NCBI RefSeq assembly: GCF_937616625.2
Contig: NC_065570.1
Location: 14,642,001-14,706,000 of the forward strand
Source of the DNA: Mercurialis annua
Lineage: Eukaryota > Streptophyta > Magnoliopsida > Malpighiales > Euphorbiaceae
Direction of reading: 5' to 3'
DNA: 64,000 nucleotides
Shown: in pieces, positions 24,501 to 37,096 of the stretch
Layout: each line of letters starts with the position of its first letter
Position numbering within the stretch: the first letter of the stretch is position 1
Translations under genes and position numbers: made by a program
The notes under the pieces: model-generated
The model's input: the letters and a program-made list of their open reading frames with translations, nothing else
Told to the model about the DNA's origin: nothing
Database searches by the model: none

Positions 24501-24925
24501 AGGGAATTCTGAGATTTGGTAAGCAGGGAAAGCTTAGTCCAAGATATATTGGACCATATGAAATCATTGAGAGAATTGGACCATTGGCTTATCGACTAGC
24601 ATTACCGAGAGAGTTATAACATATTCATGACGTGTTTCATATTTCCATGTTACGAAGATATAGATCTGATCATAATCATGTGATACAAGAACCGAAGGTA
24701 GAACTCATAGAGAAATTGGTATACACAGAGGAACCTATAGAAATACTAGGAGCAGAGGTAAAGAAATTAAGGAATAAAGAGATACCGATGGTTAAAGTAA
24801 GATGGAGTTGTCAATCTCCAAAGGAAGCTACATGGAAGGTGGAAGAACATATGAGAAGGAAATATCCTTATCTGTTTCATGATGGTGGTAAGTTCTTAAA
24901 TTTCGAGATTAAATTTTCTAAGGTG
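24501..24925 (+). pseudogene. Gypsy integrase C terminus with chromodomain-like tail (Tekay/Del type)
   Basis: The frame reads [20 protein letters not shown], then YRLALP and DVFHISMLRRY (the GPY/F module of chromovirus integrases). It ends with IPMVKVRWSCQSPKEATWK and MRRKYPYLF, the short chromodomain-like tail typical of Tekay/Del elements. One stop interrupts the frame near 24617 (GAGAGTTATAACATATTC region). A purine-rich GGTGGGGAGAG follows just before the LTR at 24934, as expected for a polypurine tract. Only about 140 codons of pol remain. Confidence 0.8.
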
Positions 24926-24933
24926 GGGAGAGT

Positions 24934-27255
24934 TGTAACACCCACATTTAAATTGCATATAGTCATGCTCATACATTCCATGCATTTCATTCATTTTGAT
25001 GATCATGCATAAGTGTCATTCATAAGCATTTACGTGAGAATTTAAGATATGATTAATATTCTATTGAATTGAATTGACGGGAATCTCATTAATACAATAA
25101 CGATTCTAAATGAGTATGAGATTGTGTAATGATAAACAAATATATATTCAAACTAAATTGGAAGGAAATTACGTCGGAAAATTAGGTTGATTTGAGTGGT
25201 TCGAAATGAAATTAACTTTGAGATTAAAATTGAACATATAAAATATTTCAAGGATTATATGAGATATTAGTATTGATTAATGATCTCATAAAATCAATCT
25301 TATTATTGCATGGATAAGCCCTAGCTAAATGATAAAAACAACCTCTTAACAATTTCTTCTTCATTTATCTAAAAGGAAAAGAGAAGAGAGAAAGAAATCA
25401 TGAAAACCTAACCCTAACTCCAGCCATAACATCAAGTATACCTTAATCAAAGTTTGTATCAAGAAAGGGAGATATTTGTGTTTTGGTTGATTAGGTTAGT
25501 GTTCATCATCTTTTTGAAAGAAATATGCATATATCCGAAATTTTTCTCTGTTGTTTATCATAAACCGAGTTACACAACTCCGAATTGAATGATTCTTGAG
25601 TCTATGGAAACTATAATCAGTCTAATATAATTGTTATTCTTTGAGTTTTATCATTTGAAATTGTTATAATAGCCGAATAGTCCACACCATTTTGTTGCTC
25701 TGTCTGCCTATACAACCTGATAGGGTGTCACCAAAACATGCATATCTCATTGTATTGAGATCTAATTGGGCTGGTTCTTTTTGATATGTTTTATAGACTC
25801 ATATACATATACCTCCACCAAAGGATTTTTCCAAATTACATTTATATTGATATGTGGATCACTTTGAAGATAGAGTATATGTTCTGTCTACTTGTAGAAC
25901 AATAACTGCAACCTTAACGATTTGTAAAATTAATAAAATGAGTTATTCATGTCCAATTGATGCCATTTTTAATTATATGGATTCTTGAGAACGTTAACTA
26001 AAACTGTTTAGTTTTGACAAAATACTAATTCTATCATTTAGATGGTGAATAAGAAAGGAACATTTAGTTGTACAATTTGTCTAGACAGTTGAACCTATTT
26101 GTATTGTAATTTGCATAATCTGCTTTATACTAATCCAATTGATAAGATTCCAATTGGAAATGAAACTAGACTCAAATGTTCAGGACTCCTATCAATATTT
26201 TACATAAATTATGTTTGTATTAGGATTTGTACCTATTTGCAATTGGTACATGAAATTTACCTACTATAGAGGATTGTTATTACTAGTTTGCTTATTTATA
26301 TAATTATCAAAATCGTTATTCCTAGTGAATGAATTGAGATTGTATATATGAATAGGTAATTATAGACCAGAAGGTAATACGACGGAGAAGCCTGGAACTT
26401 CACGGGTCTGAGACTCGGTGAATTGAGTAAGTGAATAGATAGTGTTATACTTGGTATATACGTTTGTTTGCAATTGCAAGTGTATGTTGATTTGAGACGT
26501 AAATGCGCTTGTGAATTATGGTTGAATTTTTGGTGTGAGTTATGTTTTGGTTATGAGAATCATGTCATGCTTATGTTTGGATATTCAATGAGAATTAATA
26601 TAGTCGTTGGTTGCCTAAAATGGAGATTCAGACCAACGACGTGAGATTGAGTTAGTGGTTGCCTAAAGGGCGATTTGGGCCAATAACTATGTTGGTTGCG
26701 TATATGGAGATTTGGGCCAACAAGTGAATTATGCGCATGATTGAATATCTTTCTGTAAGCTTGACGTTGATTGGAAATGTGTTAATATATTTGGTTCGAA
26801 TTGAACATTAGACTTCTATGTTTGTTATGGTTATTGCTTATGTTGAATGGATCATCGCTTGAGCTATATTTTAGTTACTTGGAATGCTTATGAATATGTA
26901 TATTTAGTATGCATATATCTATTTGCTTATCGAGTTGCAGGCTCACCCCTCTGCGTTATTTGTTTTTCAGGATACAAAGAGTTGCATTCTGTCGACATTT
27001 GCATCTGATAGAGGTTTCAGGTGGGCCAATGGAGAGTTCATTGCACGTGCATAATTTGAAGTGTTTATGTAAATAAGTTAGTTAAATGAAACATTGGTAC
27101 TAAGAGTTAGTGTTTTATGTAAGATAGTATGAATGTATATGGATATGCTTTTTGCTAACACTTTTGTGTCGTAACATGACATGTATAAAATGGATTATAT
27201 TGTGTTTGGTATAACTTTATGAGTAAATAATGTTTTAAACTAAGAGGGTGCTACA
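24934..27255 (+). mobile_element. Complete Tekay/Del-type LTR shared by two element pieces
   Basis: It starts TGTAACACCCACATTT after a polypurine tract and ends GGTGCTACA. A primer site TGGTATTAGAGCA (27261 onward, initiator-Met type) follows. It is 2322 bp long and non-coding. Integrase precedes it and gag follows it, so it acts as the 3' LTR of one copy and the 5' LTR of the next. Confidence 0.8.
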
Positions 27256-27370
27256 TTTAGTGGTATTAGAGCAGGGATTAGATTTCTTAAGGGCGTAGAG
27301 TTGTGATGCATATTGGCATAAGATGCATGAAATGATATACATCTAATTGATGTAGTACATCTTCCATAGG

Positions 27371-27800
27371 ATGGATGAGCATGAAGATGATTCCATTGGC
27401 CCAGAAATGTCTATAGAGTCTGTGCATGGTCCTGGAAATGTTTCTTTTAATGAACAAGAACAGTCTGAAGATAATGCTCCACCGCAAGATGAAAATCCCT
27501 TGCTGCGACAGTTCATTGAAATGTTGCAAAGAATGGTAGCACCTCCGCACCGTCGAGCACAAGAACCAGAAATTGACAAAAACTATGAGAGAGTTAGGAA
27601 ACAAGGGAAAAAGACATTTGGAGGTACTACAGATCCTGCAGAAGCTGAAGAATGGTTGAGAAATACAAAGAGAGTTTTAGACAGAATTGAATGCGCTCCT
27701 CAGCAGAAGCTGAAATATGCAGTGTCATTATTTGAGAAGGATGCTTTGGATTGATGGGACGGCTTACGAACAAAAGGCAAGAGAGAGGGAAAATAGTCAA
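27371..27800 (+). pseudogene. Tekay/Del-type gag N-terminal fragment
   Basis: The ATG at 27371 opens a frame of 127 codons with the gag core signature EAEEWLRNTKRVLDRIECAP and KYAVSLFEKDALD. Homologous gags read DALDWW next; here the codon after GAT is TGA (27752-27754), followed by TGG, consistent with a Trp-to-stop nonsense change. The match fades by about 27800, so capsid, zinc knuckle and pol are missing. Located 110 bp downstream of a primer site. Confidence 0.8.
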
Positions 27801-28329
27801 TTATGAAAATACGCAAGGACTAACTGATAACAAGGGTATGACCACTTGAAACAGAAAGTATCTCAATTGTACCAAATATTGAATGAATTAGTCGAATGTA
27901 TCTTTTATTATATGTGCATATCCCGATTATTGACTAGCGTATGTTCCTACAAAGGACAGATAGATGATCATAAATCTTAAAAGCATAATGAGACAATAGA
28001 ACAAAAAAAATTATTTAAATTTTGCAATTCAAAAATTTTCTTATGCATTTTCCCAATAGCACCGTTGATAGTTGAATGGGCACAAACTGTAAAAGAGACA
28101 ACATACATGGTCCCAAAACCATACAGTAGAATCTAGAGTCCTTGACAAGCAGCCAAGACTCTTCATTGAATTATACAATTACCTGACCAAAAAATTGGAT
28201 GATTCAATGAGGGGGCAATATAGAGTCTAGAATAGACAAACAATTAAGTTATTTCCATTAAGAAGATGAAAAATAGGTCCAATTTTCGCAAATTTTAACT
28301 CTCCGAGCAGGAAACAATATCTCTATTAT
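27801..28329. other. Internal region of the Ogre/Tat-like element, no domain recognised
   Basis: Non-coding by eye. It presumably belongs to the interrupted element between 24088 and 33077. gag and pol of that element are absent. Confidence 0.35.
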
Positions 28330-28915
28330 CAGAAGTATACAGAGAACAAGGGGCATCCGATCTCCATTAACCAAAACCTGGAGAAATGCCTCTGATATCC
28401 AAAGAAGGAAATCTAGATAGCAGGGGGCATCAAAGTTCTCACATACTCAGAATGGGGGCCGAATCCCCGATTCCAACATTAAATTAGGCGACATGCCCTT
28501 ATATCCAGAGTAGGCATCAAGTCTCCTTCCAGAATCAAAACAGGCGTCGGGCCTCCCTTCATAATTAGAACAGGCGTCGGCCCTCCCTTCATAATCTGAA
28601 CAGGTGCGGGGCCTCCCTCCAGAATCGAAACAAGTAACGAACCTCCACTATCTAGAGTCAGAAATTTGATAGTAAAAGGACAAACCCAAAAGACAGGGAG
28701 CATTAAATCTCCATCAGGCAGAAACTAGGGGGCACCAGGCCTCTACAAAGATTATGGGACTAAGGCTTCCCGCAAGGTAAACTTCATAGGACTATGGCCT
28801 CCTATCACAAGAACATCTCAGGATTACGGGCTCCTATGCAAGCACTAGGGGGCATCGACTCTCCAGTATCCGAGCATCATAGGACTGCGGGCTCCTAATT
28901 ACCACACCAGAAAAG
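28330..28915. repeat. ~30-bp minisatellite and related degenerate repeats
   Basis: Units such as AGGCGTCGGGCCTCCCTTCA (start of a 30-bp period ending AATTAGAAC) recur at 28510-28630, with more diverged versions on both sides (GGGGCATC..CTCC; GGACTATGGCCTCCTA). Tandem repeats between pol and the 3' LTR are known in Ogre/Tat elements. Confidence 0.6.
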
Positions 28916-29169
28916 CTAGGCTGAATCTAGCAGAAAATGGAAAATCATACTACTTCTCATAAGGAAGAAATACAAACAAGGCATCCAGAATGCAAGACAA
29001 ACGACAAAGTACAACAAAAAAGCATCAAGAATGCAAAACACATGAAACAGTATACTGACATAAATAAGGTCACTGTCAAAACAGGACAACAAAAATGCCA
29101 AACAAATACAAGGGGTATGATCAACTCGTTGGAATCCCAGTCGTGTACCAGCGGCTCTGTATCGCCGTC
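28916..29169. other. Non-coding segment beside the antisense gene
   Basis: Low-complexity ORFs on both strands without domain signatures. It may include the 3' end of the antisense plant-mobile-domain gene. Confidence 0.3.
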
Positions 29170-31715
29170 CTCGCTCCTAGAGAGATGTAAACATCGTCAC
29201 ACCCACGGCCTCTAGATCGCGACAGCCAAAGTCGCCACCTCTACAGCTAGGGAATCTGGGAGGAACGTCACAACTGCTAGTAAGACCCAGCTCAGTCTGC
29301 CGCAACCTCTCCTCCAGATCATCAATGCTACTACAAGAAACTAGAGAGCATGTAGAGTTATAAATTGCATACATGCATTCTTTTAAAATAAACCATAGGC
29401 ATACTTCATTTTAGACTCATCTATGCAGATACACTACACAGCCGGTCTCGCCAATAATAGGCCGTATTAGCCAACTAAATAGCATCAGACGCTGGCAAAT
29501 ATAAAGTAGAAAAGAGCACTCAGTTAAACGGACTAGAAGTCCTAATAATAATAGAAGCACAGACACAGGAGATACACTTACATAAGTACAATCAGCAGGC
29601 ACGAAGGAGTATGAAAAATAAGCAATGGGAACAAAATCCTATGAGGGTCCACACGCACCACTGCAACGTCCACAACAAGCTAGAAATGATCCCAGAAGAG
29701 CTCGCAGCACCTCGTCTACTAGCAGAAACTCGACCGGGAGATCTGTGCTCATCTATCCTAGCACGACCAACACGGGCTCCGCGCCTACCCCTTCCCTGAG
29801 AAGACGTCAGAAAGATATTAAGAATAACTCCATAAGTGTAAAAGACCAAAAGAAGTGATACATACCTATGGCTCCGCACCCGCCTACTGAACCAGAGCAT
29901 CTGGAACCATGGGCACTTAACGCCCTGGAGCCTCTACTAGAGGAAAACTACTTTGAAGACGGTACCGCACCATATCGTCCAAATAAGTCAATTGTGGAGA
30001 AGACACAAGCTCTGATGCCAAATAACCTCCCAAGTTAGAATAAAGGGCGGGCGATACGACGTCTCTACCCCGCATCATCAACAAAGGAGGATCCCTGGGA
30101 ACCGTACGAGCACTGGACCCGGCCCACTAGCGAAACACACGCTCTCCTAAAAAACAGGACCGTCAGTTCAGCCGATGCATCAAATAGTGCAGGCCAGACC
30201 TCTCAATAGTACCCCGCAGCCAATGAGGCCAGCGATCCCCCGGAGGAGTATTCCAGTACGAATGTATCTTCAAAAGGGATTTGCTACAAATAAGCATTGC
30301 AGTTTAAAATACAAACCATTCACTAACGAGAGAGTCACTTACATCAATCCCAACCAGGTTGTTCAGCCGACCTCTACACTCAACTCCCTACTGAAAGGAA
30401 AAAGTGTGGGAGAAGTCCCAATGTCTCAAAAGAGGGATTCCATCCACCAGAAATTAGCAAAACTATTCAAAATACCCATTTGGATGGCCCAAATCTGAAA
30501 TAGGGAAAATATAGAACTAGTTAAATAGTAGAAACAGAAGTATAACGTGAATAAGATAAAAGGGTTTACAAAGAAACTCATATGCATGACATGCCATATC
30601 CCATAGAGACGGGATCCCCCACGTATAATTCGGTTCATGCTACTATACAGACATGCAAGAGGAGCAGATCATTAGTCATTGGACGCGGCCTGATCTAAGT
30701 CCTCTAATGCCGGCAGTACACACATATGCAGAATAGAACCTGAGTAGCAGAATAACATGGTCCTCAATAAGTAAAAGATAAATGTCCGAACAACCATATC
30801 AACATCCTCCCTATTCCTCAAAACAGAATTCTGATATTGCTCATACAACTCAGTATACTAAAGGGCCCGATCCTTGGTCTCCGGTACAAAACCAAGAACC
30901 TCATAAATATACACGTCGCGCCAGCGATAGGTCACCAAACTGCTGTCAAATTGCACTGGCTGACCTCCGAAAGCAATCCCAATAATAAGTGACAAGTCCA
31001 AAGGAGTTACAGTCAAATCTCGTACAGGCAAGTGAAAGGTGTGAGTCATGTCCATCCACCAATCAATCAATGCTTGCAAAGAAATATTATCACACACCCT
31101 CGTCGCGGTAAACATGCACTGGCAAATTGGCCAAAGCCTATAGCGTCCATTCGAGACCGAACAACAGAAGGCAAGATAACACCAAGTCCTAGCGTCAACA
31201 AAGTTCCGTGAAGTACGAAACGATTCCCTACCCTGGAGATACAAAAAACATCAATACCAGAGTTAGAAACGTCCGAAAGTAGGCCGAAAACATAGAATTC
31301 AGCAAAGAAAAGACCACCCAGAGTGCACTGAAGCCACAAGCATGGTTCTAGTAGCATTGGAGGCGCCCCCATTACACACTAGCGGCGGTGCCAGTGCAGA
31401 ATGGCGCCGACGCCACTCATTTCTCATTCCCCGGGACGATGCCACTCATTTCACATTCCCCGGGACTTCTTTTTGACGGGTCGAGCCCATTTTCGAGCAC
31501 ATTTCAAGTATATTTCGAGCGTACAAGCAATTAAAACGTTTATTTTAGGATAAAGATCTAGAAAAACGTACCTCAGGGTAAAATCTAGAGCAGATGTGCT
31601 GCTCCATGCGTAACAAGTGTGGGAACTCTTGGCGCGCCTCTAGTATCGAAGACTCACGGATAGCTTGTCGATCAACATATCTACACGACTCCGTAAACCT
31701 CCACGGTGGTGTCAT
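29170..31715 (-). pseudogene. Antisense plant mobile domain (PMD) gene, degenerate
   Basis: Read on the minus strand, a clean first exon runs 31715-31572 (48 codons, MTPPWRFTES... to FYPE) and ends at a GT donor. A second exon starts near 31233 after TGTATCTCCAG. It carries the PMD core ALIDWWMDMTHTFHLPVRDL, then PLDLSLIIGIAFGGQPV (about 31090-30950). The preceding GFGQFAS segment is in another frame, so there is a frameshift near 31085. The frame continues through a TAG at 30860-30858 into VVRTFIFYLLRTMLF and LPALEDLDQAA, with two more stops near 30677. A candidate intron (donor about 30613, acceptor ending 30497) leads to IWAIQMGIL. Weaker downstream pieces are an Arg/Gly-rich exon (29798-29650) and IDDLEERLRQTELGL (about 29320). 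PMD proteins resemble MAIN/MAIL1 and are also carried by transposons. The gene lies opposite in sense to its host LTR element. Confidence 0.7.
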
Positions 31716-33077
31716 ATTACAAAATCAAAGTGAAACTTTCAAATTGAGAGAAGAAAGCAAGCCAGGAGAGAGAAGTAAAGAAAGTGAATAAGGAAATTCA
31801 ATTCCTCCCAAGACTTGTAAGGCACAAGCCCACTAGAAGACGAAAGCCGCCTAGAGCCATTTTTACGCCCAAAAGAGGTCATACCAGATTTCAGATTTTC
31901 AGACCAGAATGCTTCCCTAGAGGATAAAATTAGAAAGCGCAACCGCCCTAGAGGACTTGACAAGATAAAAAAGGAAGATTATAAAATAAAGACTCCCTAG
32001 TGGACCAAACAGAGGAGAAGACTCTCTAGAAGCTCGAACCAATAAAAATTCCCTGGTGAGCAAACCATAAGAACCCCTGAGGATAGAATAGAAGATGCGA
32101 CCACCCTAGAGGATCAGAAGAGAGTACATCCCCAGAGGATCAGAATAGAAAATGCAACCGCCCTAGAGGATCAGAACATACTACATCCCCAGAGGATTAG
32201 AATAGAAAGACATTCCTAGTGGACAAACCATAGCAACCCCTAGAGGACATATTAGAAAATGCAACCGCCCCGAAGGATCAGAGCAGGAAAACTTCATTAG
32301 AGGGTAGATTAAGAAGAATTGCCAAGAAGACGGGATTGAAACGACTAATGATAGAAATACATCTCAATGTCACCCAGTACTAGCAGAATACGACATCCAA
32401 AATAGCATAACAGCGGCCTAACCCTACATGCCAGGCTCCGGACAAAGGAGTAATTTATTGTCAAGAAGACGAGGAACGGTAGAGAGACACCAAAATATGG
32501 TAAAAAAGACACTGAGATATTGTCTGCAACAGTTCCAATAAACTTTATACATTTCTTATAGTTGTGGAATAACTACGGAATCCAGGCACCTACACAATAG
32601 GGTAGCCCTTGGGACAGCCAAGGGGGTGTTGTCCCATCTACAAACGTGAGAAGTACCGGACAGGATAATTACCACGGGTCTAAGCCATTTGACCACTCTC
32701 AGGACGCTTGAGAGTTTATAGCTCCATTCCACGGGGCACACACCATGGGTCCAAGCCATTGGATCATTCTCAAGATGGCTAAGAATTTATGGCTCCATTA
32801 CACGGGGCGCACATCAGGCAGTCTGAACCCAACGATGACCTTCTGAACAGTTGAGAAGACGTATTCACGGCTAGATGAGGAGTAGACCAAAACTAGGGGG
32901 AATGTAGCCAGAGTCATGCACCACGACCGGTAATGCTCAAACTAGGGCATTACCAAACCACTAGCGGGTGAGTACCTCCGACGTTGGCCAGTATCCTTAT
33001 TACTTGTAAAATAACGAGTTATTTTTTTTAACAAGAATTGAGCTACTTTGTCAATTCCCGTAAAAGAGGGAGAAAAT
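31716..33077. repeat. 3' non-coding region of the Ogre/Tat-like element with degenerate tandem repeats
   Basis: From about 31910 to 32300 the phrase CCTAGAGGATCAGAATAGAA and variants recur with a period near 30-40 bp. A second loose repeat (CACCATGGGTCCAAGCCATT / CACGGGTCTAAGCCATTTGA) appears at 32660-32765. A purine tract AAAAGAGGGAGAAAA at 33062-33076 sits immediately before the LTR, as a polypurine tract should. Confidence 0.6.
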
Positions 33078-34433
33078 TGCAGACACCTATTTTCTAGACA
33101 GGTAAAAAGTGATAAGGGACTGAAGAGTCTAATGATGATTTCTAGAGAAATTTGTTCGGGTGACGAGATATCGATTCGGTTGTTTGAATTCAAGCAGGGG
33201 CGATCAGTGCATAATTGTCAACTTGAGGAATTAAACGTAATTAGCCATATATAGCCAATACAAATCCAAAAACAATTGTATTCTAAGTCTAGAAATTGGA
33301 CTAATTGCAATATCTTAGGAGTTTGTGGGCCAATTTGCAAGTTTGACGAACTAAAATTGACCATATCCAAACCCATAGGGTCCTAGCGGCTTGTTTTGAT
33401 ACTTTTGGGCACCAAAATGACTTTTAACTCTGTTTTACTTAGCCTATAATAAATAATCCGAATTTAATTTAGTAAATATAAGTTTTAACTAATCCTAACA
33501 CTTAAAAGCTTATTACTTAACACTCTTTCTGAAACTAGACAAAACTGAACCTCTAGTAAACTCTAGACATAATTCACCCTCTATAACTAGACCATTAATA
33601 TAGCCTAGCTGAAGGTGGAACCAGATAGTAATTAAACACCAGAAAAAAGAACGTCAGGAACAACAAATCTCTTTATGATAAACAGATTCATTTTGCAAGT
33701 TTGTTATTACGGGTAGCTCCTACAAAAGATCGGACTAATGACGTATACAATACTTAAATTCTCGGTGTAGATGCTACATAGTTGGTTCTCATCTTTCAGA
33801 GACTACGAGTGTAATAGGAGCATCCGTCGACAAAAGGATCACCCTAAGATGATCATCTCATGGCTATTGAGAACGAATCAAATCAGATGGTCCTATTTCT
33901 CAATCTTTCTGACTTGCTCCTACGGAACCAAGAGGTCGAAAAGATTGAGAAAAATCGGTCATTCACAACCACTGATGAAGGATTCCTCGAAAAGTTAAGG
34001 ATGCCCTAGAATTAGGAGAGATAGGCCAAACACACACACACACACACACACATACACCAAATTGGTTAATTCTGGTCCTGAAAAACAAACTTAGACACTT
34101 TAATTACTCAAGAACAAATTACTATGCACTAATTCAAAGCTGGATTACACATCCGGATCGCCAAAAAACGATCCAAGGACTCAGAACGGTACTTCTATGA
34201 ACCCTTAATATTCCTTGTCACTTTTATATGTCTCATTAACTAGAATTGTGTAATATCCTTTGTTTTCCGGTGTGTATCGTTAAGGTTTTGTTTAGTTTTC
34301 GATGAGTTTCTGTTTCTTACATGTTTGATTTTGATTTGTGTTATGGTTGGAATATGGTTTGATTTGGATTTTGGGGTGTTTGCATGCATGATAGCATTTG
34401 GGTTTTAATCGAGTTTTGAAACACATTTTTGAG
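33078..34433 (+). mobile_element. 3' LTR of the Ogre/Tat-like element (interrupted)
   Basis: It begins TGCAGACACCTATTTTC right after the purine tract and aligns with the LTR at 21447-24087, including the (CA)n run at 34030-34052 and the segment after it. It is diverged from the 5' copy and is cut at 34434-34438 by a solo LTR with target duplication. The continuation beyond 36692 does not obviously match the 5' LTR. Confidence 0.65.
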
Positions 34434-34438
34434 TTTCG

Positions 34439-36692
34439 TTTCACGACCCAAATTATAGAGCCGAGACCGGTGCTAGGGAATGGGAGTGGTAGCTCCAAAA
34501 TCTGTAGCAAGTCTAGGTTACTAAAAACGTTTTTGCAAATAAAATAACATATACACAAAAGGAAGCAAGCATATATATACAAGTATTCACACTACACTTT
34601 CTGAAATCCATGTGGACTCTAATTACTGTACCCTGTACAAACTGGCCTCACAGGATTATATACAAACTATGTATATAAAACATATCACCGGCATTTGGTG
34701 CCGTGAACAGAACCTAACATACATAGCCTACAAAAAGGATATAAACAAAGACAGCAAGTAAAAACATAAAACCAAAATATACTGCTGTCAAGGCTACGAC
34801 TCTATCAACACAGGACCGCTCTTGCAGCACTACGGAAGTCAAGAAACTATACATGTGCGGCTGACTTCCAGATCCCAAAAATGACCTCTAGCTAGGCCCA
34901 AACACTAAGCACCTGAAAATGTTTAAACACAACAGGTCAGACTATGCTGAGTGAGTTTGCAATTTACTAACGGTATTATAAAATAACATCGCATTTCAAA
35001 TAAAGCAATAATACAAAAATACATATAAATCAAGTATTTGATCCATTCGAAACTAAAAGCCTGAAACATAACACGACTTACGAATATTCAAATCAAACTG
35101 ATCCAAATGGTCCAGCCTCGGGATAACTCAACCGCGTCAGCCGCGACCAACCTCATAATCCCAAATTGTGGGTCCCGGGATAACTCCCACTAGATACGGG
35201 GCTCAGGTTACTTTAACTGAGTTCACTCACGTATCTATATTCTTATTCCGACTTTCATAATAATGCATATATCAAATCGTTTCACATAGTCTAAACACAC
35301 TACACTGACTCAATTCTGGTGATCACACAGCCTATTGACACCCAATAGGTAGCTAGTTTCTTTGGATCGCATACTAGTTTCTCGTACTTAAAATTTAATA
35401 GAAACATGTAACATTTCAGCAAATCATATATATAATGCGATGCATTTAAATAAATAATATAATACACAAAAGTAAAGCGCAACTCACTGTGACCGCTATC
35501 CAATCTATGACGTGGTCGACGTGATAATATGCTCACGCTAGCCCACGTCTGTCGACCTCACCATTTCCTGACACGTCTGATACATGTTAATTAATGTTTT
35601 ATAGTTAGACGTGAACCTCGTGTTTATATGCATAATACTTTTAAATTCTAGGTTTTAGTTTCACTCTTATCGTTATCTGTGAACTCGATACTCTTTTATC
35701 GTGTTCACGACATATCGAACTCCGCTTCTCGTATTTAAGAATCATAAATCTTGCTTAACGTTTTCCGTTATCATTAATTACCAAAAATGTCGAGTTAAAT
35801 CTCTAAACTTAAGATTTTCGGGGTCATCGATTAACTTTTGAGGTCTAATATCCGAAAAAATAGGAATCTAGGTCGAAATAGGGCAAAAAGCTCAATTAGG
35901 TCCTTCGGGCCCACTGTGCGAGCGCACATGAGCACTGTGCGTCCGCACAGTATGCTGTGCGTTCGCACAGCTCTGGAGATCCTTCTCCGGGTCACCCCGA
36001 CCTGCTCTGGCACTTCCGACATGCTTACAACACCTATTCCTTCAAAACCCGCCATTACGTTTTTCCAAATACGTTAAAGTCAAGCTAATATCGACAAATT
36101 CCAAATCCTTAACTTAATAACTATAAAACAGCCACTAAATCATTAATTTCCATACTAACAATCGATCTCTTACCTTGTTACAATGCCCGGGGATGATAGA
36201 GCTTTCAATTTCGAAGAGATCGACGTGAAAATCACTCGAAAAGGACGTCGAACGGAGAAACGGCGAACGAACGACGATAACGATTGATGAACGCAACGGG
36301 GAAAGGATGAAAGCTTCTGGAGGATTCTTCCTTCTTATGATTCATATCATTCTCTTTATATAATATAGTTAAAGTGCCATTTAGGTCCTTGTTTTCTTTG
36401 TTTGTTGCAATTATCCATTAAACTTTTCTACCCAAAAATTTACATTTTCCAGTCAAAACTTATAATTTTGATTCTCGAGAGTTAATTGGCTAAATTGCCA
36501 ATTTAGTACCTGAACTTTATTTTATGACTTTTCTTGACAATTTTCCTTTTAATTTCAATTCCAACTTTAGAACTGAAATATAATATTAAATTCCTCGTAA
36601 TAATCTTTCTGAAACCGACCTCCTAAAGTTCTATTTAACTCAAATCTTGACACGTGGTCCAATTAGATAATTTATACTTATGGGGTATTACA
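34439..36692 (-). mobile_element. Solo LTR (gypsy, TGTAATACCCC...TCGTGA type) with target duplication
   Basis: On the minus strand it starts TGTAATACCCCATAAG and ends GGGTCGTGAAA (expected ..ACA; one base altered). The 5-bp duplication TTTCG flanks it at 34434-34438 and 36693-36697. It is 2254 bp long, with no internal domain on either side, as for an LTR-LTR recombination product. Non-coding; small ORFs inside are chance. Confidence 0.85.
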
Positions 36693-36697
36693 TTTCG

Positions 36698-37096
36698 TCC
36701 AAAATTAATAAGGGTTTTTAAGTTTTGGACAATCGTCTAGGAAGTTTAAACAATCGTATACTTTTTAAAATTTGGACGATCATCTAAAACCTGTTGTTTA
36801 TAAAATGAAATTTCATTTCAATTTTCATTTTTCATTCCCATTTCGTTTTCAAACACTCCCACACTCTCTCAAACATAATTTTCTCTAAACCTAACTAAAT
36901 CCTTGAAGGTTTTGAGTAATCCTTTGATAATTGAGCTCATTTCATCATTCTTTCAAGTTTGAAGTTGTATATTGGTTCTGTTCAAGTAGGGTTTCTTGAA
37001 GCTTGATCATCATTTTTTCTCAATTGAATTGCTAAGTTTGTGAGTATCATCAAAGGTATATTTTCTGTTTCTATGAATTCTTGTGTTATATGTATC
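36698..37096 (+). mobile_element. LTR-like fragment
   Basis: A TATA-like TATAAAATG (about 36798) precedes a CT-rich stretch with CACACTCTCTC and AACCTAAC, similar in character to an LTR promoter plus transcribed leader. It is interrupted at 37097 by another LTR end. It may join the plus-strand LTR piece ending at 38962. Confidence 0.35.

Noticed and set aside
28440..28700. Regular short repeats that could suggest a CRISPR array
   Set aside because: Units are contiguous with no unique spacers, and the host is a plant nuclear genome; it is a minisatellite in an LTR element.
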